Of a stretch of DNA of 64,000 bases, positions 26,024 to 35,016 are shown one piece after another. The translations under genes and the position numbers were made by a program. Position 1 is the first letter of the stretch, and each line of letters begins with the position of its first letter. The notes beneath the pieces were generated by a model. It made no database searches. It was not told the DNA's origin and worked only from the letters and a program-made list of their open reading frames with translations. The stretch comes from DASSUW01 sp963835525 (GTDB lineage: Bacteria; Actinomycetota; Thermoleophilia; Solirubrobacterales; Solirubrobacteraceae), in contig CAWIFM010000004.1 in assembly GCA_963835525.1 (NCBI GenBank), forward strand, positions 310,001 through 374,000, written 5' to 3'.

Positions 26024-26966
26024 TGGCAAGCAGCCGTCCTCGTCAGCTCGCCGCCGTGCCGCGCCGAGCTGAGCGGACGGCGACAGGTGCATCGCGGTCG
26101 CGCCTGATGGTCGGCGTGCCGCTGCTTCGTCGTCGTCGGGTCCTGCGTGTGGGTGCCCGACGATCGCTCTCCGTCGTTCCTCTCGTTCACGAGCTGGGAC
26201 GGCATCGGCGGGTCTCGACACGATCGAGTGGGTCGGGACCCGCAACTACCAGCAGATCTTCGACGATCTACCCGCCGTTCTGGCCGGCCTTCCGCCACAA
26301 CGTGCATCTGGCTGGTCTTCCTGACGCTCGTGCCGACGATGCTCGGGCTGCTGTTCGCCGTACCTGCTCGACAAGAAGATCCGCGGCACGCCGCGTCTAC
26401 CAGAGCATCTTCTTCCTGCCCGTGGTGCTCTCGCTGGCCGTCGTCGGCTTCATCTGGCAGCTCATCTACGCGCCGGAGCAGGGCGCTGCTCAACAACATC
26501 CTCGGCACCACCGAGCAGGGCAACCTGATCGACTGGCTCGGCAACCCCGACATCAACCTGTGGGCGGTGCTGGTGGCGGCCGCCTGGCGGCACGCCGGCT
26601 ACATCATGATCCTGTACCTGGCGGGGCTGAAGAGCGTCGACCCGTCGCTGCGCGAGGCGGCGGCGATCGACGGGGCGGGCGAGTGGTACGCGTTCCGGAC
26701 GGTGGTGCTTCCCGGCGCTGCAAGCCGATCAACATCGTGGTCGTGGTGGTGACGGTGATCGAGGCGCTGCGCGCCTTCGACCTCGTCTACATCATCAACA
26801 ACGGCCGCAACGGGCTCGAGCTGCTGTCGGTGCTGGTGTTCGACAACATCGTCGGCGAGGCGAGCCGGATCGGGTTCGGCTCGGCGATCGCGGTGATCCT
26901 GCTGCTGATCGCGCTGGCCGCCGATCATCATCTTCGTCGCGCGCATAGAACAAGGAGCAGGTGTGA
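26023..26966 (+). pseudogene. Sugar ABC transporter permease 1 (MalF/UgpA type; frame broken)
   Basis: Reconstructing across about 14 doubled bases gives a continuous MalF/UgpA-like protein: a hydrophobic start LMVGVPLL, SFTSWDGIGG, then FLPVVLSLAVVGFIWQLIY and the EAA loop EAAAIDGAGEWYAFRTVVLP. Roughly six membrane segments follow the family pattern. The stretch 26490-26715 is free of insertions. The stop TGA (26964-26966) overlaps the GTG of the second permease. Confidence 0.78.
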
Positions 26967-27892
26967 CGAGCGAAGACCGCCTCCGTGGCGCATGGCGCGT
27001 GAGCGCCGGCGCGCGTGGCATCCGGTGGCCGCGCGGTCGGGCTGCACGTGTTCCTGATCGTCGCCGCGCTGTCCTGTGGCTGGCGCCGGTGCTGCTGGGC
27101 GCTCTACACGTCGCTGCGGCCGTACTCGGAGAACGGCGGAGCAAGGGCTACGTGTCGCTGCCGGACACGCTCACGCTCGACAACTACACGCAACGCCTGG
27201 ACGCAGGCGCGAGCATCCCGCACTACTTCCTCAACTCGCTGCTCGTCACGCTGCCCGCGCGTGGTCATCACGCTCTTCTTCGCCTCGTGCATCGGCGTTC
27301 GTCGCGTCGCGCGGCTGAGCTTCCGCTTCAACGGGATCCTGCTGATCGTCTTCCTGGCCGGCGAACCTGCTGCCGCCCCAGGTCGTGATCCCGCCGCTCT
27401 ACCGCATGTACCTGGAGATCCCGCTGCCCGACGTTCATGAGCGAGTCCGGCAAGATGTACGACTCGCTGCTGGGGCTGATCGCGATCAACGTCGCGTTCC
27501 AGACCGGCTTCTGCGTGTTCGTGCTCTCGAAACTACATGAAGACGATCCCGCAGTCGAGCTCGGCGACGCGGCGCGGGTGGACGGCGCGGGGGTCGTGCG
27601 CCAGTTCTTCGGGATCATCATGCCGCTGTGCCGGCCCGCGCTGGCGGCGCTGGCGACGCTCCAGTTCACCTGGGTCTACAACGACTTCCTGTGGGCGGTC
27701 GCGCTCATCCAGTCGGGTGAGAAGCGGCCGATCACGTCGGCGCTCGAACAACCTGCAGGGCGCAGTTCTTCACCGACAACAACCTGATCGCGGCCGGCGC
27801 CGATGCTGGCAGCGCTGCCGACGCTGCTCGTCTTCGCGGTGCTCCAGCGACACTTCATCAGCGGCCTGACACTGGGGGCGAGCAAGGGATGA
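26963..27892 (+). pseudogene. Sugar ABC transporter permease 2 (MalG/UgpE type; frame broken)
   Basis: Reconstructed protein reads LPDTLTLDNYTNAW, HYFLNSLLVTLP, SFRFNGILLIVFLAGNLLPP, VVIPPLYRMYLEIPLP, an EAA loop (LGDAARVDGAGVVRQFFGIIMPL) and the MalG-type end TWVYNDFLWAVALI. About 18 extra bases interrupt it, concentrated in 27050-27440. Its TGA overlaps the ATG of the ATPase gene. Partner of the preceding permease. Confidence 0.78.
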
Positions 27893-29092
27893 GCGGCATC
27901 CGCCTGGAGGACGTGACCAAGCGCTACCCGAACGGCGTCGCGGCGGTCGACGACGTCTCGCTCGACATCGCCGACGGCGAGTTCATGGTGCTGCTCGGGC
28001 CGTCCGGCTGCGGGAAGACGACGCTGCTGCGCATGATCGCCGGGCTCGAGGACGTCACCGCCGGCTCGATCTGGATCGGCGACCACCGACGTGACCGAGC
28101 AAGACCCCGCAGCAGCGCGACATCGCGATGGTGTTCCAGAACTACGCGCTCTACCCGCACATGACGCGTGCGCCGACAACCTCGCGCTACGGGCTGAAGC
28201 TGCGGCGGATGGCCGAAGGCGCGAGCGCGACGCCAAGCGTGCGACGACATCGCCGGCAACGCTGGGGCTCGAGGAGCTGCTCGACCGCAAGCCCGTCGGC
28301 GCTGTCCGGCGGCCAGCGCCAGCGGGTGGCGATGGGCCGGGCGATCGTGCGCGAGCCGAAGGCGTTCCTGATGGACGAGCCGCTGTCGAACCTCGACGCC
28401 AAGCTGCGCGTGTCGATGCGCGCCGAGCTGGCGCGGCTGCACGAGCGGCTCGGGGTCACGACGGTCTACGTGACCCACGACCAGGTCGAGGCGATGACGC
28501 TGGGCGAGCGCGTCGCGGTCATGCGCGACGGCGTGCTGCAGCAGGTGCGACACGCCGCAGAACCTCTTCAACAAGCCGCGCAACCTGTTCGTGGCCGCCT
28601 TCATCGGCTCGCCGGCGATGAACCTCGTGGAGGCGACAGATCGAGGGCGGGCGCGTGCACGTTCGCCGGCATCGACCTGCCGCTGCCGGGCGGCTCTGCC
28701 CTGGCCGGCGAGCGAGCGGCCGCGTGATCCTGGGCCTGCGGCCGAACGACTTCGAGCACGCCGACCGGCGCCGACCCCGACTGGCCGCGGATCCGCGTCA
28801 AGCCCGACGTGATCGAGCAGCTCGGCTCCGAGACGCTGCTGATCTTCGGCGATCGACGCGCCGCCGGTCATGGCCGACGCCGTGCGCGCCGCCTCGGAGG
28901 CGTACAGCGACGACGACGGCAAGCTGTTCGCCGGCGAGGAGCGTGCGATGTTCACGGCGAGCGTGGACGGCAAGCGGCCGCTGCCGACCGGCGAGCTCGA
29001 GCTGGCCGTCGACTTCACGGCACTGCACTGCTTCGACCCAGAGACCGGCGACGCGCTGGCCGTCCGGCGCTCGGCGCCAGCCCGTGGCCTGA
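27889..29092 (+). pseudogene. Sugar ABC transporter ATPase (MsiK/UgpC type; frame broken)
   Basis: Walker A LGPSGCGKTTLLRMIAGLE is intact at the start, the signature LSGGQRQRVAMGRAIVRE and Walker B AFLMDEPLSNLDAKLRVSMRAE are in a clean 250-base stretch (28296-28545), and the C-terminal TOBE-like regulatory part follows in pieces (GSPAMNLVE, ILGLRPNDFEHAD). I place 19 doubled bases; aligned against MsiK-type proteins from memory, skipping each gives equal lengths, so these are insertions, not deletions of codons. Stop at 29090-29092 overlaps the alpha-galactosidase ATG. Confidence 0.82.
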
Positions 29093-31021
29093 TGGAGCAC
29101 CTCTCGGCGGGCGGCGTCTCGGTCGTCATAGACGACCGAGGCCAGGTCATCCATTGGGGCGCCGCGCTGCTCGACGACCCGGCGACCCTCGCGCAGGCCC
29201 TCACGCCACCCCTCCCCCGAGCGTCCTTCGACGTCCCCGTCCCGCTCACCCTCACGCCCTCCCGCGCCGAGGGCTGGCGCGGCCGCCCGGCCCTCACCGC
29301 CCTAAGGGGGCCAGGCCCCCTTACGCGGAACGGAGAAGGGGGGCCAGGCCCCCTTAGTTACGCCGGAGTACGGACTAACGCAGTCGGGGGTGCTGCGGCT
29401 GCGCCAGATCGTGCGCAACGACGGCGACGCGCCGCTCACGCTCAACGAGGTCGCGTGCATCCTGCCCGTGCCCAACGTGGCCGCCGAGGTGCTGGATCTC
29501 ACCGGGCGGTGGTGCCGGGAGCGGCATCCCCAGCGGCGGGCGTTCGACCAGGGGATCTGGATGCGGCAGACGCGGCACGGACGGACGGGACATGACTCGC
29601 CGCTGCTGCTCGTGGCGGGCACGGAGGGGTTCGGGTTCCGGCACGGCGAGGTGTGGGGCATCCACCTGGCCTGGAGCGGCGACGCGTCGTGGTGGGCCGA
29701 GCGGCTGCCCGACGGCTCGTCGGTGCTGGGCGCCGCGGAGCTCGGTGAGGTTGTGGTGGAGCCGGGCGGGGAGTACGCGACGCCGTGGGTCTACGCGGCG
29801 TGGTCGGACGAAGGGCTCGACGGGCTGAGCGCTCGACTGCACCGCTTCATCCGCTCGCGCGAGAGCCATCCGCGCCGGCCGCGGCCGGTCGTGCTCAACA
29901 CCTGGGAGGCCGTCTACTTCGACCACCGGCTCGACCGCCTGAAGGCGCTGGCCGACACGGCGGCCGAGCTGGGCGTCGAGCGGTTCGTGCTCGACGACGG
30001 CTGGTTCCGCCACCGCCGCGACGACACCGCCGGGCTCGGCGACTGGTACGTCGACGAAGACGTCTGGCCGGACGGGCTCCACCCGCTGATCGACCACGTG
30101 CGCGGTCTGGGCATGGAGTTCGGCCTGTGGGTCGAGCCGGAGATGGTCAACCCGGACTCGGACCTCGCCCGCGCGCACCCCGGCTGGGTCCTCGCCGGCC
30201 CGCCGTGGCGCAACCAGCAGGGACTCGACATCACGATCGCCGAGGCCTACGCGTACATCCTCGAGCGGCTCGACGCCCTGCTCTCCGAGTACGACATCGC
30301 CTACCTCAAGTGGGACCACAACCGCGACCTGGTGACGCCCACGCACGAGCAGACGCTCGCCGTCTACCGGCTGCTCGACGAGCTGCGCGAGCGCCACCCG
30401 GGCGTCGAGATCGAGAGCTGTTCCTCGGGCGGCGCGCGCGTCGACCTCGGCATCCTGGCCCGCACCGACCGCGTGTGGGCGAGCGACACGAACGACGCGC
30501 TCGAGCGCCAGAGCATCCAGCGCTGGACCCAGCTGCTGCTGCCGCCCGAGCTGGTCGGCTCGCACGTCGGGCCGCCCAAGGCCCACACCACCGGCCGCAC
30601 GCACGACCTCTCGTTCCGCGCCGCCACCGCGCTGTTCGGCCACTTCGGCATCGAGTGGGACATCACGAGCGCCTCCGATGAGGAGCGCGCCGAGCTGGCG
30701 GAATGGATCGACCGCTACAAGCGCCGGCGCGAGCTGCTGCACAGCGGCGAGGTCGTGCGCGCCGACCTGCCCGACCCTGCCTACGCGCTGCACGGCGTGG
30801 TCGCCGCCGACAGGTCCGAGGCGCTGTTCTGCTTCGTGGCGCTCGCCACCTCGGCGAGCGAGCGGCCGGGCGCCGTGCGGCTGCCGGGGCTCGACCCCGA
30901 GCGCACCTACAGCGTCAACGGGCTCACGCTTACCGGCCGCGCGCTGGCGACCGCCGGCCTCCAGATGCCGCTGCTGGCGCCCGAGCAGGCGGTGCTCATA
31001 GAAGCTTTCCCGGGTTCATGA
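29092..31021 (+). CDS. galA: Alpha-galactosidase, GH36, with one frame break near 29340
   Basis: From 29390 on the frame is clean and carries the full catalytic barrel: RFVLDDGWFRHRRDDTAGLGDW, the nucleophile Asp in YLKWDHNRDLV, ESCSSGGARVDLGIL, and the acid/base Asp in VWASDTNDALER. The N-terminal sandwich begins at ATG 29092 in another frame (GGVSVVIDDRGQVIHWGAALL). The switch comes from one extra G in the second copy of a short palindromic repeat at 29336. It would release galactose from raffinose-type sugars or melibiose. Its 3' end overlaps the convergent flavoprotein gene by 26 bases. Confidence 0.8.
29303..29356. repeat. Tandem pair of GC-rich palindromes inside galA
   Basis: AAGGGGGCCAGGCCCCCTT (29304-29322) is a perfect 9+1+9 palindrome, extended by T and A on the flanks. 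A second copy at 29336-29355 differs by one extra G. In frame they encode GPGPL twice and replace the variable beta-sandwich segment of the alpha-galactosidase. Such short palindromes often occur as dispersed REP-like units. Confidence 0.7.
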
Positions 31022-32534
31022 TCCCCGCCGGGTCGCAGCGGTCCTTCAGCGCCCGCAGCACGCCCAGCCCGATCTCCCCCACCTCGGCGCCCATCCACGG
31101 CGCGTGGTCGCGCCCAACCGCGTGGTGGTGCGTGATCGTCCCGCCGGCGGCCGCGATCGCGTCGGTGGCGGCGGACTTGAGCTCGCGCCACTGAGCGGCC
31201 GGATCGTCGCTCCGGCGGCCGAGCACGGTGAAGTAGAGCGACGCGCCCGTGGGATAGAGGTGCGAGACGTGGCAGCCCACCAGCAGGCCGGGCAGCGCCG
31301 CCCGAACCGCCGCGCGGAGCGCCGCCAGGTTCGACCACGAGGTCGCGGTCTCCAGCGTCTCCACCATCACGCCGCGGTCGAGCAGGTCGTCGCGCAGATG
31401 CGGCCCGTCGAAGCGCGAGTGCGCCCAGCGCTCGCCCGGCTTGCGGGTGGCGTAGCGGGCCCCCGCCCCGCGCAGGATCCGTCCCACCTCGCGACCGTGC
31501 GACGAGAGGATCAGCAGGCAGCGGTCGCCCGCGACGAGGCGCACGATGCCGGACGCGCCGGCGAGGGCCAGCGCAGTGCGCGTCTCCTCCTCGTCGGACA
31601 GCCGCGCCACAGTCGGCGCCAGCCCGGACTGCTCGAGTTGCCGCAACGCGTCGCAGCCGGCCTCGAAGTCCGGCAGGAGCCAGCCCTCGTAGCGCTCCTC
31701 GGCCACGCGGTGCACGCGCAGGGTCGCGGCGGTGATGACGCCGAGCACGCCCTCGCTCCCGGCCACGAGCTGTCGCAGCTCGGGCCCCGCGGCGCTCGCC
31801 GGCGCGTCGCGGGTGGCCAGCTCGCCGAGCGGCGTCGCGACCCGCACCGCGATCAGGTTCTCGTCGATCCGCCCGTGCCCGGTCGAGGACTGGCCGGCCG
31901 AGCGAGTCGCCACGCAGCCGCCGACCGTCGCCCACTCGTAGCTCTGCGGCACGTGGCCGAGCGTGAGCCCGTGGGCGGCGAGCGCACGGTCCGCCTCGGG
32001 GAGCCGCAGGCCGGGCGCGAACGTCGCGGTCAGCGAGCGCCCGTCGACGGCGATCAGGGAGTCCATCCGGCCCAGGTCGAGGGAGACCACCGCGCCGAAC
32101 GGCCCGCGCAGCGGCTCGAGGCCGCCGACCACGCTGGTGCCGCCGCCGAACGGGACGACCGCCACGCCCGCCTCGTTGCACGCCTGCAGCACGGCGAGCG
32201 CCTGGTCGTGGTCCGCCGGCGCCACGACGGCGTCTGGCGCGTCCTCGCAGGCGCCCGCCCGCTGGGCGAGCAGGTCGAGGTAGGACTTGCCGCGGCAGCG
32301 CAGCACGCGCGCCTCGCGATCGGCGCGGACGTCCCCGGTGATGTCCTGAAGTCGGCGCGCCAGCCCCGCGTCCAGCGCCGGCTCGCGCAGCCGCACGTCC
32401 TCGAGCGCCACCGGCCGGTCGACGATCTCGCCGGAGACGCCGAGCTCGTCGCGCAGCAGGTCGAGCGCGTGGCCGGGCAGCGAAGGGCCGGCTCCGGGCT
32501 CGCCCCAGCCCCAGAACACCTGCTCGCGCCTCAC
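30996..32534 (-). CDS. FAD-linked oxidase, GlcD / alkyl-DHAP synthase-like
   Basis: A 512-residue PCMH-type flavoprotein. After the opening QVFWGWGEPGAGPSLP, the FAD domain shows PDAVVAPADHDQALAVLQ, VVPFGGGTSVVGGLEPL, VPQSYEWATVGGCVATRSAGQSSTGHGRID and GSEGVLGVITAATLRVH. The C-terminal part has THHHAVGRDHAPWM, the His-rich motif of alkyldihydroxyacetonephosphate synthases and related oxidases. GTG at 32534 chosen since it overlaps the preceding stop; the longer frame upstream has no homology. A role in ether-lipid or 2-hydroxyacid metabolism is possible. Confidence 0.82.
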   Translation of the reverse strand: MRREQVFWGWGEPGAGPSLPGHALDLLRDELGVSGEIVDRPVALEDVRLREPALDAGLARRLQDITGDVRADREARVLRCRGKSYLDLLAQRAGACEDAPDAVVAPADHDQALAVLQACNEAGVAVVPFGGGTSVVGGLEPLRGPFGAVVSLDLGRMDSLIAVDGRSLTATFAPGLRLPEADRALAAHGLTLGHVPQSYEWATVGGCVATRSAGQSSTGHGRIDENLIAVRVATPLGELATRDAPASAAGPELRQLVAGSEGVLGVITAATLRVHRVAEERYEGWLLPDFEAGCDALRQLEQSGLAPTVARLSDEEETRTALALAGASGIVRLVAGDRCLLILSSHGREVGRILRGAGARYATRKPGERWAHSRFDGPHLRDDLLDRGVMVETLETATSWSNLAALRAAVRAALPGLLVGCHVSHLYPTGASLYFTVLGRRSDDPAAQWRELKSAATDAIAAAGGTITHHHAVGRDHAPWMGAEVGEIGLGVLRALKDRCDPAGIMNPGKLL

Positions 32535-32962
32535 GAGGCCGCCCTCGACAGCCCGTCGAGTGCGGCGTCGAGCTCCTTGCGCGCCGCGCGCCGGAGCATG
32601 AACGACCCGAAGCGCGCCATCCGGCGGCCCTGCTGGCGCAGCTCGATCGTGACCTTCGCGCCCTCCCCCGCCGGCTCCACGCGCACCTCCACCCGGCGGT
32701 GGCGCAGCACCTTCGCGAACGGCGTCCCGTCCAGCTCCTGCGCCCACGCCCGCCGCTCCCCCGCCTCGCTGGCCTCCAGGCGCCAGTCGGCGCGCAGCGC
32801 GCGGCCGCGCTCGGAGCGCAGCACCGTGGTCCAGCCGTCGTCGCTGACCGACTTCACGCGCTCGACGCGCGGCCACCAGCGCGCCAGCGAGCGCGGGTCG
32901 GCCACCACCCGCCACACCGCCTCGGGCGCCGCGGCCAGCGTGCGGGATCGCCGGACGATCAC
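32531..32962 (-). CDS. SRPBCC (START-like) domain protein
   Basis: A 143-residue polyketide-cyclase/START-like protein: RSRTLAAAPEAVWRVVADP then RWWPRVERVKSV at the start, a central set of predicted beta strands, and a C-terminal helix (FMLRRAARKELDAALDGL). These proteins bind hydrophobic ligands. GTG start overlaps the apt stop and its stop overlaps the oxidase start, so apt, this gene and the oxidase are one operon. Confidence 0.8.
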   Translation of the reverse strand: MIVRRSRTLAAAPEAVWRVVADPRSLARWWPRVERVKSVSDDGWTTVLRSERGRALRADWRLEASEAGERRAWAQELDGTPFAKVLRHRRVEVRVEPAGEGAKVTIELRQQGRRMARFGSFMLRRAARKELDAALDGLSRAAS

Positions 32963-33480
32963 TCGTCGTAGCTGAGCAGCGCGTGCACGTCGTAGCCGGC
33001 GAGCCGCTGACGCCCTCGAAGGAAGGCCAGCTCGACGAGGAAGGCGCACCCCGCGATCTTCGCGCCGGTGCCCTCGATCAGCTCGGCGAGCGCCAGGGCC
33101 GTGCCGCCGGTGGCGAGCAGGTCGTCGTGCAGGAGCACGCGCGCTCCGTGGGCGAGCGCGTCCGAGTGCATCTCCAGCGCGTCGACGCCGTACTCGAGGA
33201 TGTACTCCGCCGAGATCGTGTCGTGCGGCAGCTTGCCGGGCTTGCGGGCGGGCACGAAGCCCGCGCCCAGCTCGCGGGCGATCGCGGCGCCGAGGATGAA
33301 CCCGCGCGCCTCGGCCGCCACCACGAAGTCGACCTCGAGCGGCCGCGCCCAGTCGGCGAGCTGGCCGACGGCGGCCGACAGAGCGTCCGCGTCGAGCAGC
33401 AGCGGCGTGATGTCCTTGAACAGGATCCCGGGCTTGGGGAAGTCCGGGATGTCGCGGATGTGGGCGCCCAGGTCGGTCAC
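32959..33480 (-). CDS. apt: Adenine phosphoribosyltransferase
   Basis: A 173-residue enzyme of purine salvage, making AMP from adenine and PRPP. IRDIPDFPKPGILFKDITPLL is the Apt N-terminal signature, ARGFILGAAIA the adenine loop, and RVLLHDDLLATGGTALA the PRPP-binding motif. Its start overlaps the stop of the MerR-type gene. A RelA gene, often next to apt, is absent here. Confidence 0.93.
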   Translation of the reverse strand: MTDLGAHIRDIPDFPKPGILFKDITPLLLDADALSAAVGQLADWARPLEVDFVVAAEARGFILGAAIARELGAGFVPARKPGKLPHDTISAEYILEYGVDALEMHSDALAHGARVLLHDDLLATGGTALALAELIEGTGAKIAGCAFLVELAFLRGRQRLAGYDVHALLSYDE

Positions 33481-34256
33481 TTGGCGATCCGCCGCAGGTC
33501 GCGCACCAGCAGCAGGTGCTTGAGGTGCGAGGCCACGGCGGCCAGGTTCTCGAGCGCCTCGATCGCCTCCTTGCGGCGCTCGGGGTTGCGGGAGCGCAGC
33601 GCCGGCGCGAGGATCTGCTGCAGCAGTGCGCCCTCGCGGTCGGCCGACGACTTGAACACGCGCAGGTTGCGCCCGCCGACCCCGTAGCGCGACAGCTCGG
33701 TGACGGCGCGCACGATCTCACGCTCGGTCTCGTCGTAGTAGCGCGTGCCGCCGCGCACCTCGCCCTGGACGATCCCGAAGTCCTCGAGCTCCCTGACCAA
33801 CGCGGGCTCGGCGCCCGTCTCCTCGACCACGTCGTCGAGCGAGTACAGCGCCCCGTGCTCGCGGATCGAGAAGCTGAGGCGGCGCAGCGCGGCGCCGGGG
33901 CGCGCGACCTCCGGCGCGGGCGCCGCGGCGGCGGCGGCGGGCGTGTCGGTCTCCGTGCGGCCGGCGGCGAGCTCCTGGCGGATGACGCGCAGCGGCAGGA
34001 ACTCGTCGCGCTGCAGGCGCAGGATCGTGCGCAGGCGCGAGACGTCGTTCTGCGCGTAGAGCCGGTAGCCGCCGGGGGTGCGCCGCGGAGTCAGCAGCTT
34101 CTGGTCCTCCAGGTAGCGGATCTTGGAGATCGAGATGTCCGGGAACTCCTGCGAGAGCGCCTTGCAGACCGCGCCGATGGTCAGCGACTTGCGCGGGGCC
34201 TCGTCGTCCGCGGGGGCCGGGAGCGGGACGTCCTCGGTGAGGGGGTCGTCCGTCAC
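33477..34256 (-). CDS. ftsR: MerR-family regulator, FtsR-like
   Basis: A 259-residue protein with a MerR HTH at residues 23-90 (LTIGAVCKALSQEFPDISISKIRYLEDQKLLTPRR, split by family-typical spacing) and a second winged-helix-like region later (GALYSLDDVVEETGAEP, GTRYYDETEREIV). Two HTH-like halves and the adjacent FHA gene match the conserved GarA-FtsR pair of actinobacteria, where FtsR affects ftsZ expression. Symbol given on synteny and architecture. Confidence 0.8.
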   Translation of the reverse strand: MTDDPLTEDVPLPAPADDEAPRKSLTIGAVCKALSQEFPDISISKIRYLEDQKLLTPRRTPGGYRLYAQNDVSRLRTILRLQRDEFLPLRVIRQELAAGRTETDTPAAAAAAPAPEVARPGAALRRLSFSIREHGALYSLDDVVEETGAEPALVRELEDFGIVQGEVRGGTRYYDETEREIVRAVTELSRYGVGGRNLRVFKSSADREGALLQQILAPALRSRNPERRKEAIEALENLAAVASHLKHLLLVRDLRRIAK

Positions 34257-34723
34257 CGGGCCAGGTACGTCAGCTTGTACTTGCCGATCTGGAGCTCGTC
34301 GCCGTCCTCGAGCTTGTGCGAGTCGATCCGGCGGCGGTTGACGTACGTGCCGTTGAGCGAGCCGGAGTCGTCGAGGTACCAGGCGCCGGAGCGGCGCACC
34401 AGCACCGCGTGGTCGCGCGAGACGGTCACGTCGTCGAGGAAGATCTCGGCGTCGGGCGAGCGGCCGATCGTCATGCGCTCGCCCTGCAGCGGGAACGACT
34501 GGCCGACTCGGCCGCCGCCGGAGCGGATGACCAGGGCGCCGCTCTCGGCCGCGACGTCGCCGACGTCGACGGGCCGCAGCTCGCCGGTCTGCTCGTCGAT
34601 GACGTACGTCGCGGTCGTCACGTCGTCACGCGGCTCGCGGGTTCCCACGAAGGCGCCGCATTTCTGGCAGTAGTTCGCCCCGTCGGTGAGGACGAACCCG
34701 CATTCTGGGCAGTGGCGCGCCAC
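34253..34723 (-). CDS. garA: Zinc-ribbon/FHA-domain protein, GarA/OdhI-like
   Basis: A 156-residue protein. The N-terminus is a zinc ribbon (CPECG and CQKCG), followed by a short acidic linker containing DDVTTATYV and a C-terminal FHA domain with MTIGRSPDAEIFLDD, VSRDHAVLVRR and GSLNGTYVNRRRI. GarA/OdhI proteins bind 2-oxoglutarate-linked enzymes and are switched by threonine phosphorylation near the N-terminus; the paired threonines in VTTATYV are a candidate site. The zinc ribbon is an addition compared with mycobacterial GarA. Overlaps ftsR by four bases. Confidence 0.85.
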   Translation of the reverse strand: MARHCPECGFVLTDGANYCQKCGAFVGTREPRDDVTTATYVIDEQTGELRPVDVGDVAAESGALVIRSGGGRVGQSFPLQGERMTIGRSPDAEIFLDDVTVSRDHAVLVRRSGAWYLDDSGSLNGTYVNRRRIDSHKLEDGDELQIGKYKLTYLAR

Positions 34724-34738
34724 GGCGCCGGCCCCTGA

Positions 34739-34996
34739 CTAGATCTCGTCGACCCCGCCGGAGGCGCGGCCGGCGAGGATGTCGGTCAGCCGCTGGACGT
34801 CCGCGCCGGAGATGACGTCCTCGCCACCCTCGTGCTTCTTGCGCAGGCGGTTGACCAGCTCGGCGCGCAGGATGTCGATCTTGCCGTGAAGGATCCGGCG
34901 CCTGTAGGACACCTCCTGCTCCTCGTCCGTGAGCTGCTGGATGAGGTCCTTGAGCTCCTGATCGGAGAGGGAGCCTAGATCGGGGAAAGTGTCCAT
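34739..34996 (-). CDS. RsiG-like anti-sigma / c-di-GMP-binding coiled-coil protein
   Basis: An 85-residue helical protein (start taken at the MDTFPDL methionine). Residues EEQEVSYRRRILHGKIDILR fit the RsiG c-di-GMP signature E-x3-S-x2-R-x3-Q-x3-D with His in place of Gln. The N-terminal LSDQELKDLIQQLTDEE and the C-terminal RLTDILAGR complete the short antiparallel coiled coil. Streptomyces RsiG carries two motifs and holds sigma WhiG; single-motif homologues work as homodimers. No sigma gene of the WhiG type lies beside it. Start position is uncertain (35020 also open). Confidence 0.68.
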   Translation of the reverse strand: MDTFPDLGSLSDQELKDLIQQLTDEEQEVSYRRRILHGKIDILRAELVNRLRKKHEGGEDVISGADVQRLTDILAGRASGGVDEI

Positions 34997-35016
34997 GCGG
35001 GCGAGCATAGCAATCG

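Larger units (their letters stand above)
20604..29343. other. Segment with systematic single-base insertions at codon boundaries
   Basis: Within this segment every gene, on both strands, changes frame every 10-250 bases, while protein similarity continues without loss. I placed about 65 extra bases in the plus-strand genes. Nearly all lie between two codons, and the extra base plus its neighbour are usually two synonymous third bases: gaa+g (28218), tcg+a (27530), aca+g (28639), ctt+c (26128), gtt+c (26179), gag+a and ggt+g (25586, 25590). Some fit a conservative first-base alternative instead (for example L/V). Flanking genes have none. The pattern suggests two alleles written in tandem by a consensus step. 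Confidence 0.8.

Noticed and set aside
20604..29343. Programmed frameshifting or four-base codon decoding across the galactoside genes
   Set aside because: The extra bases follow many different codons and amino acids with no shared slippery motif, and none occur in neighbouring genes. A specific decoding system would need a defined signal. Two-allele consensus explains the synonymous pairs better.
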